The notes: generated by a model not told the origin, from the sequence alone. A stretch of 64,000 nt of DNA from Bacillota bacterium (GCA_026627065.1 JAPNUO010000003.1:124001-188000); one strand, 5' to 3'; shown: positions 50,795 through 60,388, numbered from the stretch's first letter. Numbers and translations: made by a program.

Positions 50795-51747
50795 TCTATA
50801 CCGTAGGTCGCGTGATTGCCGATCTTTACGCGGACAAAGTGTCGACGCCGATGGAGCAAGCCGCATCCTTTCGCAAATATGTCGGCGGATCCTCGGCTAA
50901 TACTGCCGTGGGCCTCGCGCGCCTAGGCCGGCCCACGGGGGTGGTGGCCCGGGTGGGGCGCGATCCCATGGGCACCTTTATCGCCGAGACCCTCCAGCGC
51001 GAAGGCATCGACACCACCATGCTGCGTCTCGATCCTCAATACCAAACAGGAATCGCGTTTGCCGCGCTGTATCCGCCCAACGATTCCCAAGTCTGGTTTT
51101 GTGGGAATCCCAACGCGAACAGTCGCCTCGCAGTGGAAGATCTGGATTTTGACGCGCTGAAAGAAGCGCGGGCACTGGTCATTGCCGGTACTGCGCTCGC
51201 ACGCGAACCTGCTCGCAGCACGGTCCTGGCATTGGCGCACGTTGCCGCCACCGCGCAAATACCCGTGGTGCTTGATATTGATTGGCGGCCGGTCTTTTGG
51301 GAGCGCTCTGACGAGGCGCTGTCGGTGTACGACAAGTTGCTGCCGCTGAGCCAGGTTGTGCTTGCCAACGAACCGGAATTGACGGTGGTGGGCGATAGCC
51401 ATGAGATGCAGGACGCTGCCGCGCGCCTTTTGGGGTTAGGCGTGGGAGAAGTGGTGGCCAAGCGGGGGAAGGAAGGAGCCTGGTCCTTTGGTCCGCACCG
51501 GGATCCTGTGTTTGTTCCGGCGTTTTCCGTGCCCGTGCTCAACACCCTGGGCGCGGGAGACGCTTTTGCTGCGGGCTATGTGCACGGGCTATTGGCGGGA
51601 TGGGAAGTTCACGAGCGCCTGAAGTGGGCCAATGCGTGCGGCGCCATTGTAGTGACCCGCCACAGCTGCTCCGAGGCAATGCCGACGGCCGCCGAGGTGG
51701 AGGCATTGTGCCGACGGGGAGAGAGGGAGGACGGTTCTCATGAGTAA
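50779..51747 (+). CDS. iolC: 5-dehydro-2-deoxygluconokinase
   Basis: IolC phosphorylates 2-deoxy-5-keto-gluconate to its 6-phosphate. The 322-aa PfkB-family kinase has KYVGGSSANTAVGLARLG (substrate loop), the IolC hallmark LDIDWRPVFW and the catalytic LGAGDAFAAGYVHGL near the C terminus, with the aspartate as base. ATG 50779 follows GGGAGG and overlaps the aldolase gene. It overlaps iolD by 8 bases. Confidence 0.92.
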   Translation: MARPLVYTVGRVIADLYADKVSTPMEQAASFRKYVGGSSANTAVGLARLGRPTGVVARVGRDPMGTFIAETLQREGIDTTMLRLDPQYQTGIAFAALYPPNDSQVWFCGNPNANSRLAVEDLDFDALKEARALVIAGTALAREPARSTVLALAHVAATAQIPVVLDIDWRPVFWERSDEALSVYDKLLPLSQVVLANEPELTVVGDSHEMQDAAARLLGLGVGEVVAKRGKEGAWSFGPHRDPVFVPAFSVPVLNTLGAGDAFAAGYVHGLLAGWEVHERLKWANACGAIVVTRHSCSEAMPTAAEVEALCRRGEREDGSHE

Positions 51748-53608
51748 GCGGGTGCGGCTGACGACAGCGCAAGCGTTGCTTCGTTATCTCGACGCGCAAT
51801 ACGTGACGCGGGACGAGCGAGAGCACAAGTTTGTCGCCGGGGTTTTGGGGATTTTTGGTCACGGCAATGTGTTGGGCTTGGGAGAAGCGCTTGAATCCGG
51901 TCAAAGCACCCTGCCTTTTCTGCAAGGCCACAGCGAACAGGGGATGGTACACCTGGCCGCGGCGTACGCGAAGCAGCGCCGACGGCTCGGCATTTATGCC
52001 TGTACCACCTCGATTGGGCCGGGGGCCACCAATCTGGTGACCGGGGCGGCAGGCGCCACCATTAACCGACTGCCGGTATTGTTGCTTCCGGGCGATGTCT
52101 TTGCGGACCGGCAGCCAGATCCGGTGCTGCAGCAGCTGGAATATCCCTATGACCGCACGGTGTCGGTGAATGATGCGTTAAAGCCGGTGAGCGTATTTTG
52201 GGATCGCATCATGCGACCGGAACAACTTCTGGCCGCGCTCCCGGAAGCCATGGCCACTCTGGTGGATCCGGCGCACACCGGCGCGGTAACCATCGCCCTT
52301 CCCCAAGATGTGCAAGCGGAAGCTTATGATTTTCCCGAAGACTTTTTCGAACCCCACGCGTGGGCGGTGCCTCGGCCTCCGGTCGAACCCCGCGAGCTCG
52401 CAACGGTCGTGCGCCTGGTGTCGCAAAAAAAGCGTCCAATCATCATTGCCGGAGGCGGGGTGCATTACGCGGAAGCCGAGGCTGCGTTGGCGCATTTTGC
52501 AGAAACTTTGGGTGTCCCTGTGGTCGAAACGCAGGCGGGCAAAGGCGCATTGACGGGAGATCACCCGTGGAATTTTGGCGGCGTGGGCGTCACCGGATCG
52601 CGCGTGGGCAATGAACTGGTCCGGGAGGCGGACTGTATTCTGGCGGTGGGCACGCGGCTTGCCGATTTTGCGACGGCCTCGAAGTCTCTCTGGGATCCCG
52701 GCCGGGTGCTCGTCGTGGGTCTCAACGTGAACCGGCGAGATGCGCTGAAGGCGGGGGCTGTGGCATTGGTGGCGGATGCCCGAGCGGGGCTGCAGGCGCT
52801 CCAGGAGGCGCTGGAGGCGGTGGAATATCGGACCGCCTACGATGCGCGCGAACTTCAGAAGAGAAAGCAGGCATGGATGGAGGAGGTCGCCCAGTGGTAC
52901 CGCCAAGAAGAGACCGTGCCGCTGCGCCAAACGGCCGTGTTAGGCGCCCTCCAGGAGCTCACGGAACCCCACGCGGTGATCGTCGCTGCCGCAGGCAGCC
53001 TGCCTGGCGATCTGCACCGACTGTGGCAGGTGCGGGACCCCTTGGCCTACCACGTGGAATACGGGTATTCCTGCATGGGTTACGAGATCGCTGGCGCACT
53101 GGGCGTCAAAATGGCGGAGCGCGAACGCCCGGTTTACGCGTTGGTGGGCGACGGCAGTGTGCTGATGCTCAATGCCGAGCTCGTGACGATGCTACAAGAA
53201 CGTCAAAAAGTGATTGTGGTCGTGTTTGACAACCAGGGCTATGGATCCATCAACAGCCTTCAAAAAGCGCATGGATCTGGCGGATTTGGCACCGAATTTC
53301 GCGTGAGGTCGGAGCTGAGCGGGCAGTTGACCGGTTCCACCATGGTGATAGACTTTGCCAAGTGGGGCGAGGCCATGGGAGCGGTCGGGTTTCGCGCCAC
53401 GACTCTGACGGAATTTCGCGAAGCGGTGCAGCGAGCGCAACAGGAACCGCGAGCTTCGGTGATTGACGTAAAGGTGGGGATGGGTACCGGCACCACCGAT
53501 TCCGGGGCCTGGTGGCGGGTCGACGTGGCGGAAGTGTCTTCGTCGCCGGCGGTGCAACGAGCGCGCGAAGACTGGGCGCGCCATCGGGCGGCGACGTCCG
53601 CGTCGTAA
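51740..53608 (+). CDS. iolD: 3D-(3,5/4)-trihydroxycyclohexane-1,2-dione acylhydrolase
   Basis: IolD is a thiamine diphosphate-dependent hydrolase that opens the ring of the IolE product to 5-deoxy-glucuronate. The 622-aa protein has an N-terminal ThDP-type pyrimidine domain with the catalytic glutamate in QGHSEQGMVH. A middle domain follows, and the C-terminal ThDP domain has GDGSVLMLNAELVTMLQ and DNQGYGSIN. It is the last gene of the operon. The malonate-semialdehyde dehydrogenase IolA is not in the window. Confidence 0.94.
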   Translation: MSKRVRLTTAQALLRYLDAQYVTRDEREHKFVAGVLGIFGHGNVLGLGEALESGQSTLPFLQGHSEQGMVHLAAAYAKQRRRLGIYACTTSIGPGATNLVTGAAGATINRLPVLLLPGDVFADRQPDPVLQQLEYPYDRTVSVNDALKPVSVFWDRIMRPEQLLAALPEAMATLVDPAHTGAVTIALPQDVQAEAYDFPEDFFEPHAWAVPRPPVEPRELATVVRLVSQKKRPIIIAGGGVHYAEAEAALAHFAETLGVPVVETQAGKGALTGDHPWNFGGVGVTGSRVGNELVREADCILAVGTRLADFATASKSLWDPGRVLVVGLNVNRRDALKAGAVALVADARAGLQALQEALEAVEYRTAYDARELQKRKQAWMEEVAQWYRQEETVPLRQTAVLGALQELTEPHAVIVAAAGSLPGDLHRLWQVRDPLAYHVEYGYSCMGYEIAGALGVKMAERERPVYALVGDGSVLMLNAELVTMLQERQKVIVVVFDNQGYGSINSLQKAHGSGGFGTEFRVRSELSGQLTGSTMVIDFAKWGEAMGAVGFRATTLTEFREAVQRAQQEPRASVIDVKVGMGTGTTDSGAWWRVDVAEVSSSPAVQRAREDWARHRAATSAS

Positions 53609-53695
53609 GTGTGGGTCAATATCGGGGTCAGCCCCCGGGACCGGATGGAATTGGCGATCAAAGAGTACTTGATTCCGATACGCGACGTGTGCCGT

Positions 53696-53730
53696 CCCAC
53701 GCGACCGCGCTTTCGGACGGATCGCGTGGG
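53696..53730. terminator. Hairpin between iolD and the convergent glycosidase gene
   Basis: CCCACGCGA (53696-53704) pairs with TCGCGTGGG (53722-53730) with a 17-base GC-rich loop that can pair further. No uridine tract is present. Its position between convergent stops suggests a terminator. The preceding 53609-53740 bases read openly for about 42 codons from a GTG right after iolD, but this has no recognised family. Confidence 0.45.
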
Positions 53731-53756
53731 ATGAGCTCATGGTTGAAGCAATCGTT

Positions 53757-55166
53757 TTACGGGAGCGAGATTTCCATGACAGTGTACGGAGGCACGGCAA
53801 TGGTGCCCGTCCAAGAGATGTGCTGCGTGACAATCGTTTTGGTGTCCATGCCGTAGTAGCGGAGGGTCGCCGAGTGGTTGAGGAGGCTTGGCCCAGCGGC
53901 AATGTGGGCGTGATATGTGAGGGTCGGGCTGGTGTTGACCAGCATGAAGTGTTCATTCGCGTTAGGCGTTTTGACCGCGTACGCCGCTAACCACTGTTGA
54001 TTGCTTGTGGCTTTGAGGTACTCGTCGCCCGGCTGCACGAAGGCATGCACGAGGCACAGGGCGTAATAGGGGGGGAAGGGGGTGTTGAGCGGGGGTTCGC
54101 CCGGATCGCCATTGGAGAGAATGCCGTAGTCCCCGTAATTGGCGGTGCCGTAGAGGTTGGGATTCTCCGTGGTGATGTTGATGCCGTTATGGAGATCCCA
54201 CCAGCTGACATTGGCGGCGCCGGCTTTGAGCCAGTCGTTGTAGTCTTTAGCCAGGAACAGGGCATTCACCAGACTCACGGTTTGCTTGTCGGGATCACTC
54301 GACACGTTATTGGTTTCATCGACAAAGATCTGAATCTGATTGGCACGGGATCCTGCATATTGGCGAAGATATGCCTTAAGCCGTTTCATATACGTGGGAA
54401 TGGCCGCCGGATCCTGCAGCAGTCGGGCGTCATTTTCCTGCCCGGGATTTTCGGGATACCAGTGGATGATGACAAAGTTGATGTCTTTGGCAACGATCGG
54501 GAGCACGGTGCGATCCCAATAGGGCTTGATGCCGCTGGGCCAGACGCCGGGAATGGTCGCGTCAATGCCGATTTTAATATTCGGGTCGACCTTTCGCATG
54601 GCTTCGATGAACTTTAGGCTGTTTTCGGCATAGCCTCGGGGACTCTTGTTGGGCCAATAGTCTTCTTCCCATAACACGTGCTGGTATTCGCCATCTCCGT
54701 ATTGCTCGTTACCGATTTCCCAGTACTCAAACCCATCATGGTGGGTGATGTCCGTATAGCGCACTTCCGCCGCGGCTTCGGCCGGTGTGCCGCTCCCGTA
54801 ATTTACCGTAATAATGGCTTGGGCGTGAATCTCGTGTACTAATTGGGCAAACATGTTGATTTCAAACGGAACCTGCTCCCAGTCGAAGGTGTCAGCAAAC
54901 GAACCGCCGGGCCAGCGCAAAGCTTGTACCCCCATAGCCTCCAATTTTTGCGGGACTCCCGGTGTATATAAGTTGCCGTCCCACTCGGCGGTATTCATGC
55001 CAATGGCGGTATTCGGCACCGGCTGGGGCACGGGGGGCGGGGAGACCTGCACGGTCGCGGTCGCAACAGGTGCATCTTGGGCGAAGCCTTGCGGTCCAAG
55101 CCCGACAATGGCTAGCCCCAACACGGCGCTGAGGGGCAGGAGTTTTCGAAGGGGAGAATTTTTCAT
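53757..55166 (-). CDS. Secreted alpha-L-arabinofuranosidase-like glycoside hydrolase
   Basis: The 469-aa exported enzyme has a signal peptide (1-29, ending GFAQD), a Pro-rich linker and a TIM-barrel catalytic domain. The acid/base glutamate is in FEYWEIGNEQYGDG and the nucleophile probably in IFVDETNN, the GH51-type pair. A beta-sandwich C-terminal domain ends VPPYTVMEISLP, as in arabinofuranosidases. The ATG has TTAGGAGGTCGC upstream. It likely trims arabinose side chains from xylan or similar polysaccharide, consistent with the adjacent GH67 glucuronidase operon. GH39/GH30-like alternatives cannot be excluded. Confidence 0.78.
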   Translation of the reverse strand: MKNSPLRKLLPLSAVLGLAIVGLGPQGFAQDAPVATATVQVSPPPVPQPVPNTAIGMNTAEWDGNLYTPGVPQKLEAMGVQALRWPGGSFADTFDWEQVPFEINMFAQLVHEIHAQAIITVNYGSGTPAEAAAEVRYTDITHHDGFEYWEIGNEQYGDGEYQHVLWEEDYWPNKSPRGYAENSLKFIEAMRKVDPNIKIGIDATIPGVWPSGIKPYWDRTVLPIVAKDINFVIIHWYPENPGQENDARLLQDPAAIPTYMKRLKAYLRQYAGSRANQIQIFVDETNNVSSDPDKQTVSLVNALFLAKDYNDWLKAGAANVSWWDLHNGINITTENPNLYGTANYGDYGILSNGDPGEPPLNTPFPPYYALCLVHAFVQPGDEYLKATSNQQWLAAYAVKTPNANEHFMLVNTSPTLTYHAHIAAGPSLLNHSATLRYYGMDTKTIVTQHISWTGTIAVPPYTVMEISLP

Positions 55167-55214
55167 AGCGACCTCCTAAGCGCAAATAGTCAAGTGAATT
55201 TTCATATCAGAAGT

Positions 55215-55243
55215 GATCTAGCATGTTTTAGAATCCTTGTCAA
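55215..55243 (-). promoter_or_regulatory. Putative promoter of the secreted glycosidase
   Basis: On the minus strand a perfect TTGACA (55238-55243), 17 bases and TAGATC (55215-55220) precede the gene by about 50 bases. The -10 match is weak (3/6). A 20-base imperfect inverted repeat, GCTTGTTTTGAAAACAAAGC (55249-55268), lies just upstream and may be a regulator site. Confidence 0.45.
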
Positions 55244-55324
55244 ACTTAGCTTGTTTTGAAAACAAAGCAAAAGAATCAATTCCACTAATGTTAAGAAACA
55301 GTTCCGGCGTCTACCTTCATTGCC

Positions 55325-55353
55325 TTGTCAGGAGTAGAATACAAGTATACAAT
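55325..55353 (+). promoter_or_regulatory. Promoter of the GntR/glucuronide operon
   Basis: TTGTCA (55325-55330), a 17-base spacer and TACAAT (55348-55353), both 5/6 matches, give the best standard promoter in the window. It is 38 bases upstream of the GntR start. The flanking ATACAAGTATACAAT repeats a TATACAA-type half-site that may bind the regulator. Confidence 0.65.
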
Positions 55354-55391
55354 GGAGTCGGGAGCAATCGACGAGTATAAGGAGATATTGC

Positions 55392-56096
55392 GTGTCTTAC
55401 CAACCGTTAACATCGCGGGAATACTTTACCCTCGGACGGTACGCCTATGACGAGTTGCGGCGGGCCATCATCAGCCTTCGGTTGGAACCTGGGCAGTGGG
55501 TGTCGGAATCTGAGCTGACGACGCTGTTGGGGATGAGCCGGACGCCAGTCCGGGAGGCCATTCGCGCATTGCACAGGGAAGAACTGGTGGAGGTCCTGCC
55601 GCAGCGCGGCATCAAAATCGCGCTCATCTCCATGAAAAAGATCGAAGAAGTGCGCGTCGTGCGGGAGGTGCTCGAAAGCGAGGCCCTGCGTGAAGCCATC
55701 GCGGCGCTTCAGCACACGCCAGCCTTGTGGGAGGAGACCGCCGAGAACGTCATCCAGTGTCTTGAAGCACAGCGGCGGGCGGCGCGGCAGGGGGACTTGG
55801 AAGGGTTTCTGGCGGCCGACGAGGCCTTTCATCGGGAAATCGCTGGGCCCAGTCGCAACGACACTCTGAACGCCGTCGTTAGACAGATGCGCGCCCATCT
55901 TAACCGCACGCGGATGCTGTCCATGCGCGAGCTGCACAACATGGACGCCCTGATTGACGAGCATGATGCCCTCTTTCACGCGGTCGGCGAGCGCGACGCC
56001 GCGCGGGGGTTGGACATCCTGACGCACCACGTGCGCCGTTTGCAAGAGGACCTGCCCCGCGTGAAAGAACGGTATCCGCACTATTTTGGGCCGTGA
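55392..56096 (+). CDS. GntR-family (FadR subfamily) regulator of the glucuronide operon
   Basis: The 234-aa regulator has a winged helix (WVSESELTTLLGMSRTPVREAIRALHREELVEVLPQRGIKI) and an FCD domain with conserved AFHREIAGPSRNDTLN and HDALFHAV metal/ligand residues. GTG 55392 follows AAGGAGATA. It heads the operon with the UxaC-like, GH67, SDR and UxuA genes, as UxuR/ExuR-like GntR proteins often do, so an uronate or aldonate effector is probable. Its stop overlaps a GTG in the next frame. Confidence 0.88.
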   Translation: MSYQPLTSREYFTLGRYAYDELRRAIISLRLEPGQWVSESELTTLLGMSRTPVREAIRALHREELVEVLPQRGIKIALISMKKIEEVRVVREVLESEALREAIAALQHTPALWEETAENVIQCLEAQRRAARQGDLEGFLAADEAFHREIAGPSRNDTLNAVVRQMRAHLNRTRMLSMRELHNMDALIDEHDALFHAVGERDAARGLDILTHHVRRLQEDLPRVKERYPHYFGP

Positions 56097-56128
56097 CCGC
56101 GGGGTCTCGGTTCATCGGAGGTGGCACC

Positions 56129-57400
56129 ATGACTTCCCAGAGGCACCGCCGGCTGGCGCCTCAGGACATTCCGGCGGTCGTGCGCCAGGTGGTAAAGCGG
56201 ACGCCGGTTACGGATATCCACACGCACTTGTATCCCCCCGCCATGGGCGATCGTTTGTTGTCGGGGATCGAGGCGCTCCTCACCTATCACTACCTGATCG
56301 CGGAAGCACTTCGCAGCGATCGCCAAGACGCGGACGCTTTTTGGACGCGCGCGACGTCGGACCAGGCCGCCTGGATTTGGCGCGTGCTCTTCGAACACCA
56401 GAGTCCTCTCAGCGAGGCGGCGCGCGGCGTGGTCCACACGCTTTCGCGCTTAGGGGTGGTGCGGGATGGCGCGTGGACGTGGGAGGCCGTACGCGCGGCA
56501 GCGAGACGCGCCGCGACGCCCGATGATGTGGAGCGCGTCTTGGCGTTGGCGGGGGTGGATCAGGTGGTCATGACCAACGATCCGTTTGACCCCGAGGAGC
56601 GCGCCTGGTGGTGGCGGGGTGCCGAGGCGCGGGCGGCGCGGTTTTACGCCTCGCTGCGAATCGACCGGTTGCTGAATCAGCCAGAGTCGGCGGTCGCGCA
56701 GGCCCGGCAGCAAGGTTACGCGGTGTCTTTGGATCGCACAGCGGCGAACCGCGCCGAATGGCAGCGGTTCTTGTCCGACTGGATCACTCAGACCACCCCT
56801 GTTTATGTGGCCTGGTCGCTTGGCGCAGACTGGGAGTTTCCCAACGAGTCGCTGCGGACATGGTTCCTCGACGAGGTTGTGGTGCCGGTCTTGGAAACGC
56901 ATGAGCTCGCGCTGGCGCTGATGATGGGGGTGGAGCGCCAAGTAAATCCCCAGTTGCGCGATGCGGGGGATGGCGTCGTGACGGTGTCCCTGGCTCCCCT
57001 CGAGGCACTGCTTCGGACGTATCCGCAAATTCGGGTTTTGGCGACGGCGCTCGCGCGCGAAAATCAGCACGAGCTGACCGTGCTGGCGCGCAAGTTTCCT
57101 CAGCTCATGATCTTTGGCTGTTGGTGGTTTTTGAACACCACGAGTCTTATGCGAGAAATCACCGCCATGCGCGTCGAGCTTTTGGGCCCGACCTTTATTC
57201 CCCAGCACTCCGACGCGCGGGTGCTGGAGCAGGTGATCTACAAATGGGATTTGACCCGTGAGGTGCTGGCCCACGTGCTCAGCGACCGGTACGAAGCCTT
57301 GGCCACTGCCGGCTGGCCGGTGACCGAAGACGCGATTCAGCGGGACGTGCGCGGGCTTTTATCGCAAAACTTTTGGGACTTCGTGCGGCGGAGTCCCTGA
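56129..57400 (+). CDS. Glucuronate isomerase-like (UxaC-family) protein
   Basis: The 423-aa amidohydrolase-fold protein likely isomerises D-glucuronate to D-fructuronate. It has the metal motif TDIHTHLYPPAMG, then LLTYHYLIAEALR, FWTRATSDQAAWIW and the C-terminal FGCWWFLNTTSLMREITAMR and FIPQHSDARVLEQVIYKW, all resembling UxaC-related proteins. It is shorter than classical UxaC (about 470 aa). ATG 56129 follows GGAGGTGG. It lies between the GntR and GH67 genes, so glucuronate from the GH67 product is the natural substrate. Confidence 0.72.
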   Translation: MTSQRHRRLAPQDIPAVVRQVVKRTPVTDIHTHLYPPAMGDRLLSGIEALLTYHYLIAEALRSDRQDADAFWTRATSDQAAWIWRVLFEHQSPLSEAARGVVHTLSRLGVVRDGAWTWEAVRAAARRAATPDDVERVLALAGVDQVVMTNDPFDPEERAWWWRGAEARAARFYASLRIDRLLNQPESAVAQARQQGYAVSLDRTAANRAEWQRFLSDWITQTTPVYVAWSLGADWEFPNESLRTWFLDEVVVPVLETHELALALMMGVERQVNPQLRDAGDGVVTVSLAPLEALLRTYPQIRVLATALARENQHELTVLARKFPQLMIFGCWWFLNTTSLMREITAMRVELLGPTFIPQHSDARVLEQVIYKWDLTREVLAHVLSDRYEALATAGWPVTEDAIQRDVRGLLSQNFWDFVRRSP

Positions 57401-57459
57401 CGCCGCGGGTGCGGTGCTCGGGCGCTCCGTGACTTATCAGAAGAGAGGGGCGAGAGGTC

Positions 57460-59508
57460 GTGGGAGACGCGTTCCCATTACGGGCGGCGTGGCTATCCTA
57501 TCGTGCCGGGCGGCCGGGCGGCCGCGCCCTTGTGTGCGATACCGTGGTCTTGGACGGGTTAGGACCGTGGGAGGAGGCCGTGCGCCGGGAACTCCGTCGT
57601 GCGCTGGCAGGCCTGGGCGGCGCTGCCCCCCAGTTTCTGCCGCGGTCGGCAGTGCACGCAGGGTTGTGGGTATTGGGCCCGGACTCAGCGCTGTACGAGC
57701 GCTGGATCGGGGCAGCGCGGTTGCCCGAGGAGGGGTTTCAAATCCAGCGGCAGGCCGGAGGGAAAGGGGAGCCGGTGTGGATCATTCTTGGCGGCAGCCC
57801 CCGGGGCGCGCTCTATGGCGTCTTTCATTGGCTCAGACTTTGGCAGCTTGGGGAGGCCTGGCCTGTCGGCACGGTGGTGCAGGAGGCTCCTGCTCATCGC
57901 CTCCGGATGCTCAACCACTGGGACAATCTCGATGGGAGTATCGAGCGCGGGTATGCGGGGCGTTCGCTGTGGTTTCGGGACGGCGACATCCGTTATGACA
58001 CCGAGCGCGTGCGGGATTACGCGCGCCTGCTGGCCTCCGTGGGCATCAACGCCGTGAGCCTGAACAACGTGAACGTAGGGCCGCGCGAGACGCGGCTGGT
58101 GCGTCCGCCGTTCTTGGGACAGGTGGCCGAGCTGAGCGAAATTTTTCGAGCCTATGGCATCCGGGTGTTTTTGAGTGTCAACTTTGCCAGCCCCGTGGAG
58201 CTGGGGGAACTGCCCACAGCGGACCCCTTACAGGCGGACGTGATCCGCTGGTGGCGCGATACGGCGGCCCTCCTCTATAGCTATATTCCGGACTTTGGCG
58301 GATTTGTGGTCAAGGCCGACTCCGAGTTTCGTCCGGGACCATTTACGTATGGCCGGACCCACGCGGACGGCGCCAACATGTTGGCAGAGGCCTTGTCCCC
58401 CTTCGGTGGGATTGTCCTCTGGCGCTGCTTTGTCTACCAAGTGCGCCGCGACTGGCGCGACCGCACCCTGGACCGCGCGCGGGAGGCGTACGATCTGTTT
58501 GCCCCGCTCGACGGGCAATTTCTCGACAACGTCATGCTCCAAATCAAAAACGGGCCCATGGACTTTCAGGTGCGCGAGCCCGTTTCTCCGCTCTTGGGAG
58601 CGTTGGAAAAGACGAATGTGCTGTTGGAACTGCAAATTACGCAAGAATACACCGGCCAGCAGCGCGACCTCTGTTTTCTGGCCCCCCAGTGGAAAGCCGT
58701 GCTCGACTTTGATACCTACGCCAAGGGGGCGGGGTCGACCGTCGCGCGAGTGACTACGGGGATCCTCTTTGACCGTCCGCTTGGCGGCATGGCCGGGGTG
58801 GCCAATGTCGGGGATGACCCCGATTGGACCGGCCATCCCCTCGCTCAAGCAAATCTCTACGCCTTTGGGCGTCTTGCGTGGAACCCGGCGCTAGAGGCGT
58901 CAGCCATTGCCCATGAATGGACGCGCCAGACCTTGGGGCCCGATCCTGAGGTCGAAGCTGTGGTGGAGCGGATGCTCATGACGTCGTGGGCGGTGTACGA
59001 ATCGTATACGGCGCCGCTTGGCGTGGGGTGGATGGTGAATCCCGGGCACCATTATGGACCCAACGTCGATGGCTACGAGTACTCGCACTGGGGGACGTAC
59101 CATTACGCCGATCATCAAGGGATCGGGGTGGATCGCACCCGCCAAACCGGCACTGGCTTTAGCGGCCAATATCGGGGGCCATGGCCCGACGTGTATGATG
59201 ACCTCCGCACGTGTCCGGATGAACTGCTCTTGTTTTTTCATCACGTGCCTTACACGCATCGGCTGCATTCGGGAAAGACCGTGATCCAACACATCTACGA
59301 TAGCCATTTTGCGGGCGTGGAGGCGGTGCAGGAGTTCCTGGCGGCGTGGGAGTCGTTGCGGCCACGGCTGAATCCAGTCGTGTACGAGCGCGTCCATCAG
59401 CGGCTCGAGCAGCAGCTTCGCAACGCCGAAGAGTGGCGCGACGTGGTGACGAGCTATTTTTGGCGCAAGTCGGGGATCGCGGATGAGCGACGTCGTCGGT
59501 GTTTTTAA
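57460..59508 (+). CDS. aguA: Alpha-glucuronidase (GH67)
   Basis: The enzyme releases (4-O-methyl-)glucuronic acid from aldouronic acids derived from xylan. It is 682 aa without a signal peptide, so it is intracellular and acts on imported oligomers. GH67 motifs: NHWDNLDGSIERGYAG, FVVKADSEFRPGP (acid glutamate), DGQFLDNVMLQIKNGPMDFQ (aspartate base) and LELQITQEYTGQQ (glutamate base). Start is GTG 57460 after GAGAGGTC. The end overlaps an open stretch leading to the SDR gene. The neighbouring genes process the released glucuronate. Confidence 0.93.
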   Translation: MGDAFPLRAAWLSYRAGRPGGRALVCDTVVLDGLGPWEEAVRRELRRALAGLGGAAPQFLPRSAVHAGLWVLGPDSALYERWIGAARLPEEGFQIQRQAGGKGEPVWIILGGSPRGALYGVFHWLRLWQLGEAWPVGTVVQEAPAHRLRMLNHWDNLDGSIERGYAGRSLWFRDGDIRYDTERVRDYARLLASVGINAVSLNNVNVGPRETRLVRPPFLGQVAELSEIFRAYGIRVFLSVNFASPVELGELPTADPLQADVIRWWRDTAALLYSYIPDFGGFVVKADSEFRPGPFTYGRTHADGANMLAEALSPFGGIVLWRCFVYQVRRDWRDRTLDRAREAYDLFAPLDGQFLDNVMLQIKNGPMDFQVREPVSPLLGALEKTNVLLELQITQEYTGQQRDLCFLAPQWKAVLDFDTYAKGAGSTVARVTTGILFDRPLGGMAGVANVGDDPDWTGHPLAQANLYAFGRLAWNPALEASAIAHEWTRQTLGPDPEVEAVVERMLMTSWAVYESYTAPLGVGWMVNPGHHYGPNVDGYEYSHWGTYHYADHQGIGVDRTRQTGTGFSGQYRGPWPDVYDDLRTCPDELLLFFHHVPYTHRLHSGKTVIQHIYDSHFAGVEAVQEFLAAWESLRPRLNPVVYERVHQRLEQQLRNAEEWRDVVTSYFWRKSGIADERRRRCF

Positions 59509-59545
59509 GGTGGGGAAGGAGTCACAGGAAGGAGAAAAAACAGAC

Positions 59546-60388
59546 ATGGTCACAGGGCATCGTCATTTGGCCGGGCGGGTGGCAGCAATTACCGGTGGGA
59601 GTGGCATTCTGGGACGGGCCATGGGGCAGACCTTGGCCGCCGTGGGGGTGAAGGTGGCCATCCTCTCGCGGACCCGCGACAGGGGCGAGGAGGCTGTCCA
59701 GACCTTGGCTGGCATGGGGGCGGAGGCATACTATGTGCCCTGCGATACGTTGGACGCGGCGAGCGTGCAGGCGGCGCGGGAGGCCGTCTTTACCCGGTGG
59801 GGGCGATGCGATATTCTCATCAATGCCGCCGGGGGCAACCATCCCCAGGCCACGACCGCCGATGAGGCGTGGGTGCCGGAGTCGAACGTCCACCCTACCT
59901 TTTTTGACTTAACCCCGGAGGGATTTCGCGCCATTGTGGACGCCAACCTCTTGGGGGCCGTGATTGCTTCGCAGGCGTTTGCCGTGCGAATGGCGGGCCA
60001 GGATCCGCCCGGGGTGATCGTGAATCTTTCGTCGATGAGCGCGCCGCGGCCGATGACGCGGGTGCCGGCGTACAGCGCGGCTAAGGCGGGACTCGAGAAT
60101 TTCACCAAATGGCTGGCGGTCTATTTAGCCCATACTGGCATTCGGGTGAACGCGTTGGCGCCGGGATTTTTTCTCACGGCCCAAAACCGCGCATTGCTGC
60201 TGAACGCGGACGGGCAGTGGACACCGCGTGCCCAGCGGATTCTCGACCACACGCCCATGGGTCGGCTGGGCCAGCCCGAGGACTTGGCTGGTACCCTGTT
60301 ATGGTTGGTCGATGAGGCTTATTCGGGTTTTGTCACGGGCGTGACGATTCCCGTCGACGGCGGATTCTTAGCGTACGCGGGGGTCTAG
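59546..60388 (+). CDS. SDR-family D-mannonate (fructuronate) oxidoreductase
   Basis: The 280-aa short-chain dehydrogenase has TGGSGILGRAMGQ (NAD-binding), the serine in NLSSMSAPRP, the catalytic YSAAKAGLEN and the typical family C terminus TGVTIPVDGGFLAYAGV. In Firmicutes the SDR protein (YjmF/UxuB role) reduces fructuronate to mannonate, which the adjacent UxuA uses. ATG 59546 is chosen with GGAAGGAG upstream; an ATG at 59483 lies inside the GH67 gene and would add 21 non-conserved residues. Confidence 0.8.
   Translation: MVTGHRHLAGRVAAITGGSGILGRAMGQTLAAVGVKVAILSRTRDRGEEAVQTLAGMGAEAYYVPCDTLDAASVQAAREAVFTRWGRCDILINAAGGNHPQATTADEAWVPESNVHPTFFDLTPEGFRAIVDANLLGAVIASQAFAVRMAGQDPPGVIVNLSSMSAPRPMTRVPAYSAAKAGLENFTKWLAVYLAHTGIRVNALAPGFFLTAQNRALLLNADGQWTPRAQRILDHTPMGRLGQPEDLAGTLLWLVDEAYSGFVTGVTIPVDGGFLAYAGV

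Noticed and set aside
53609-53740. 42-codon open frame starting with GTG directly after iolD
   Set aside because: The peptide looks protein-like but has no recognisable family, its end forms a terminator-like hairpin, and there is no ribosome binding site of its own.
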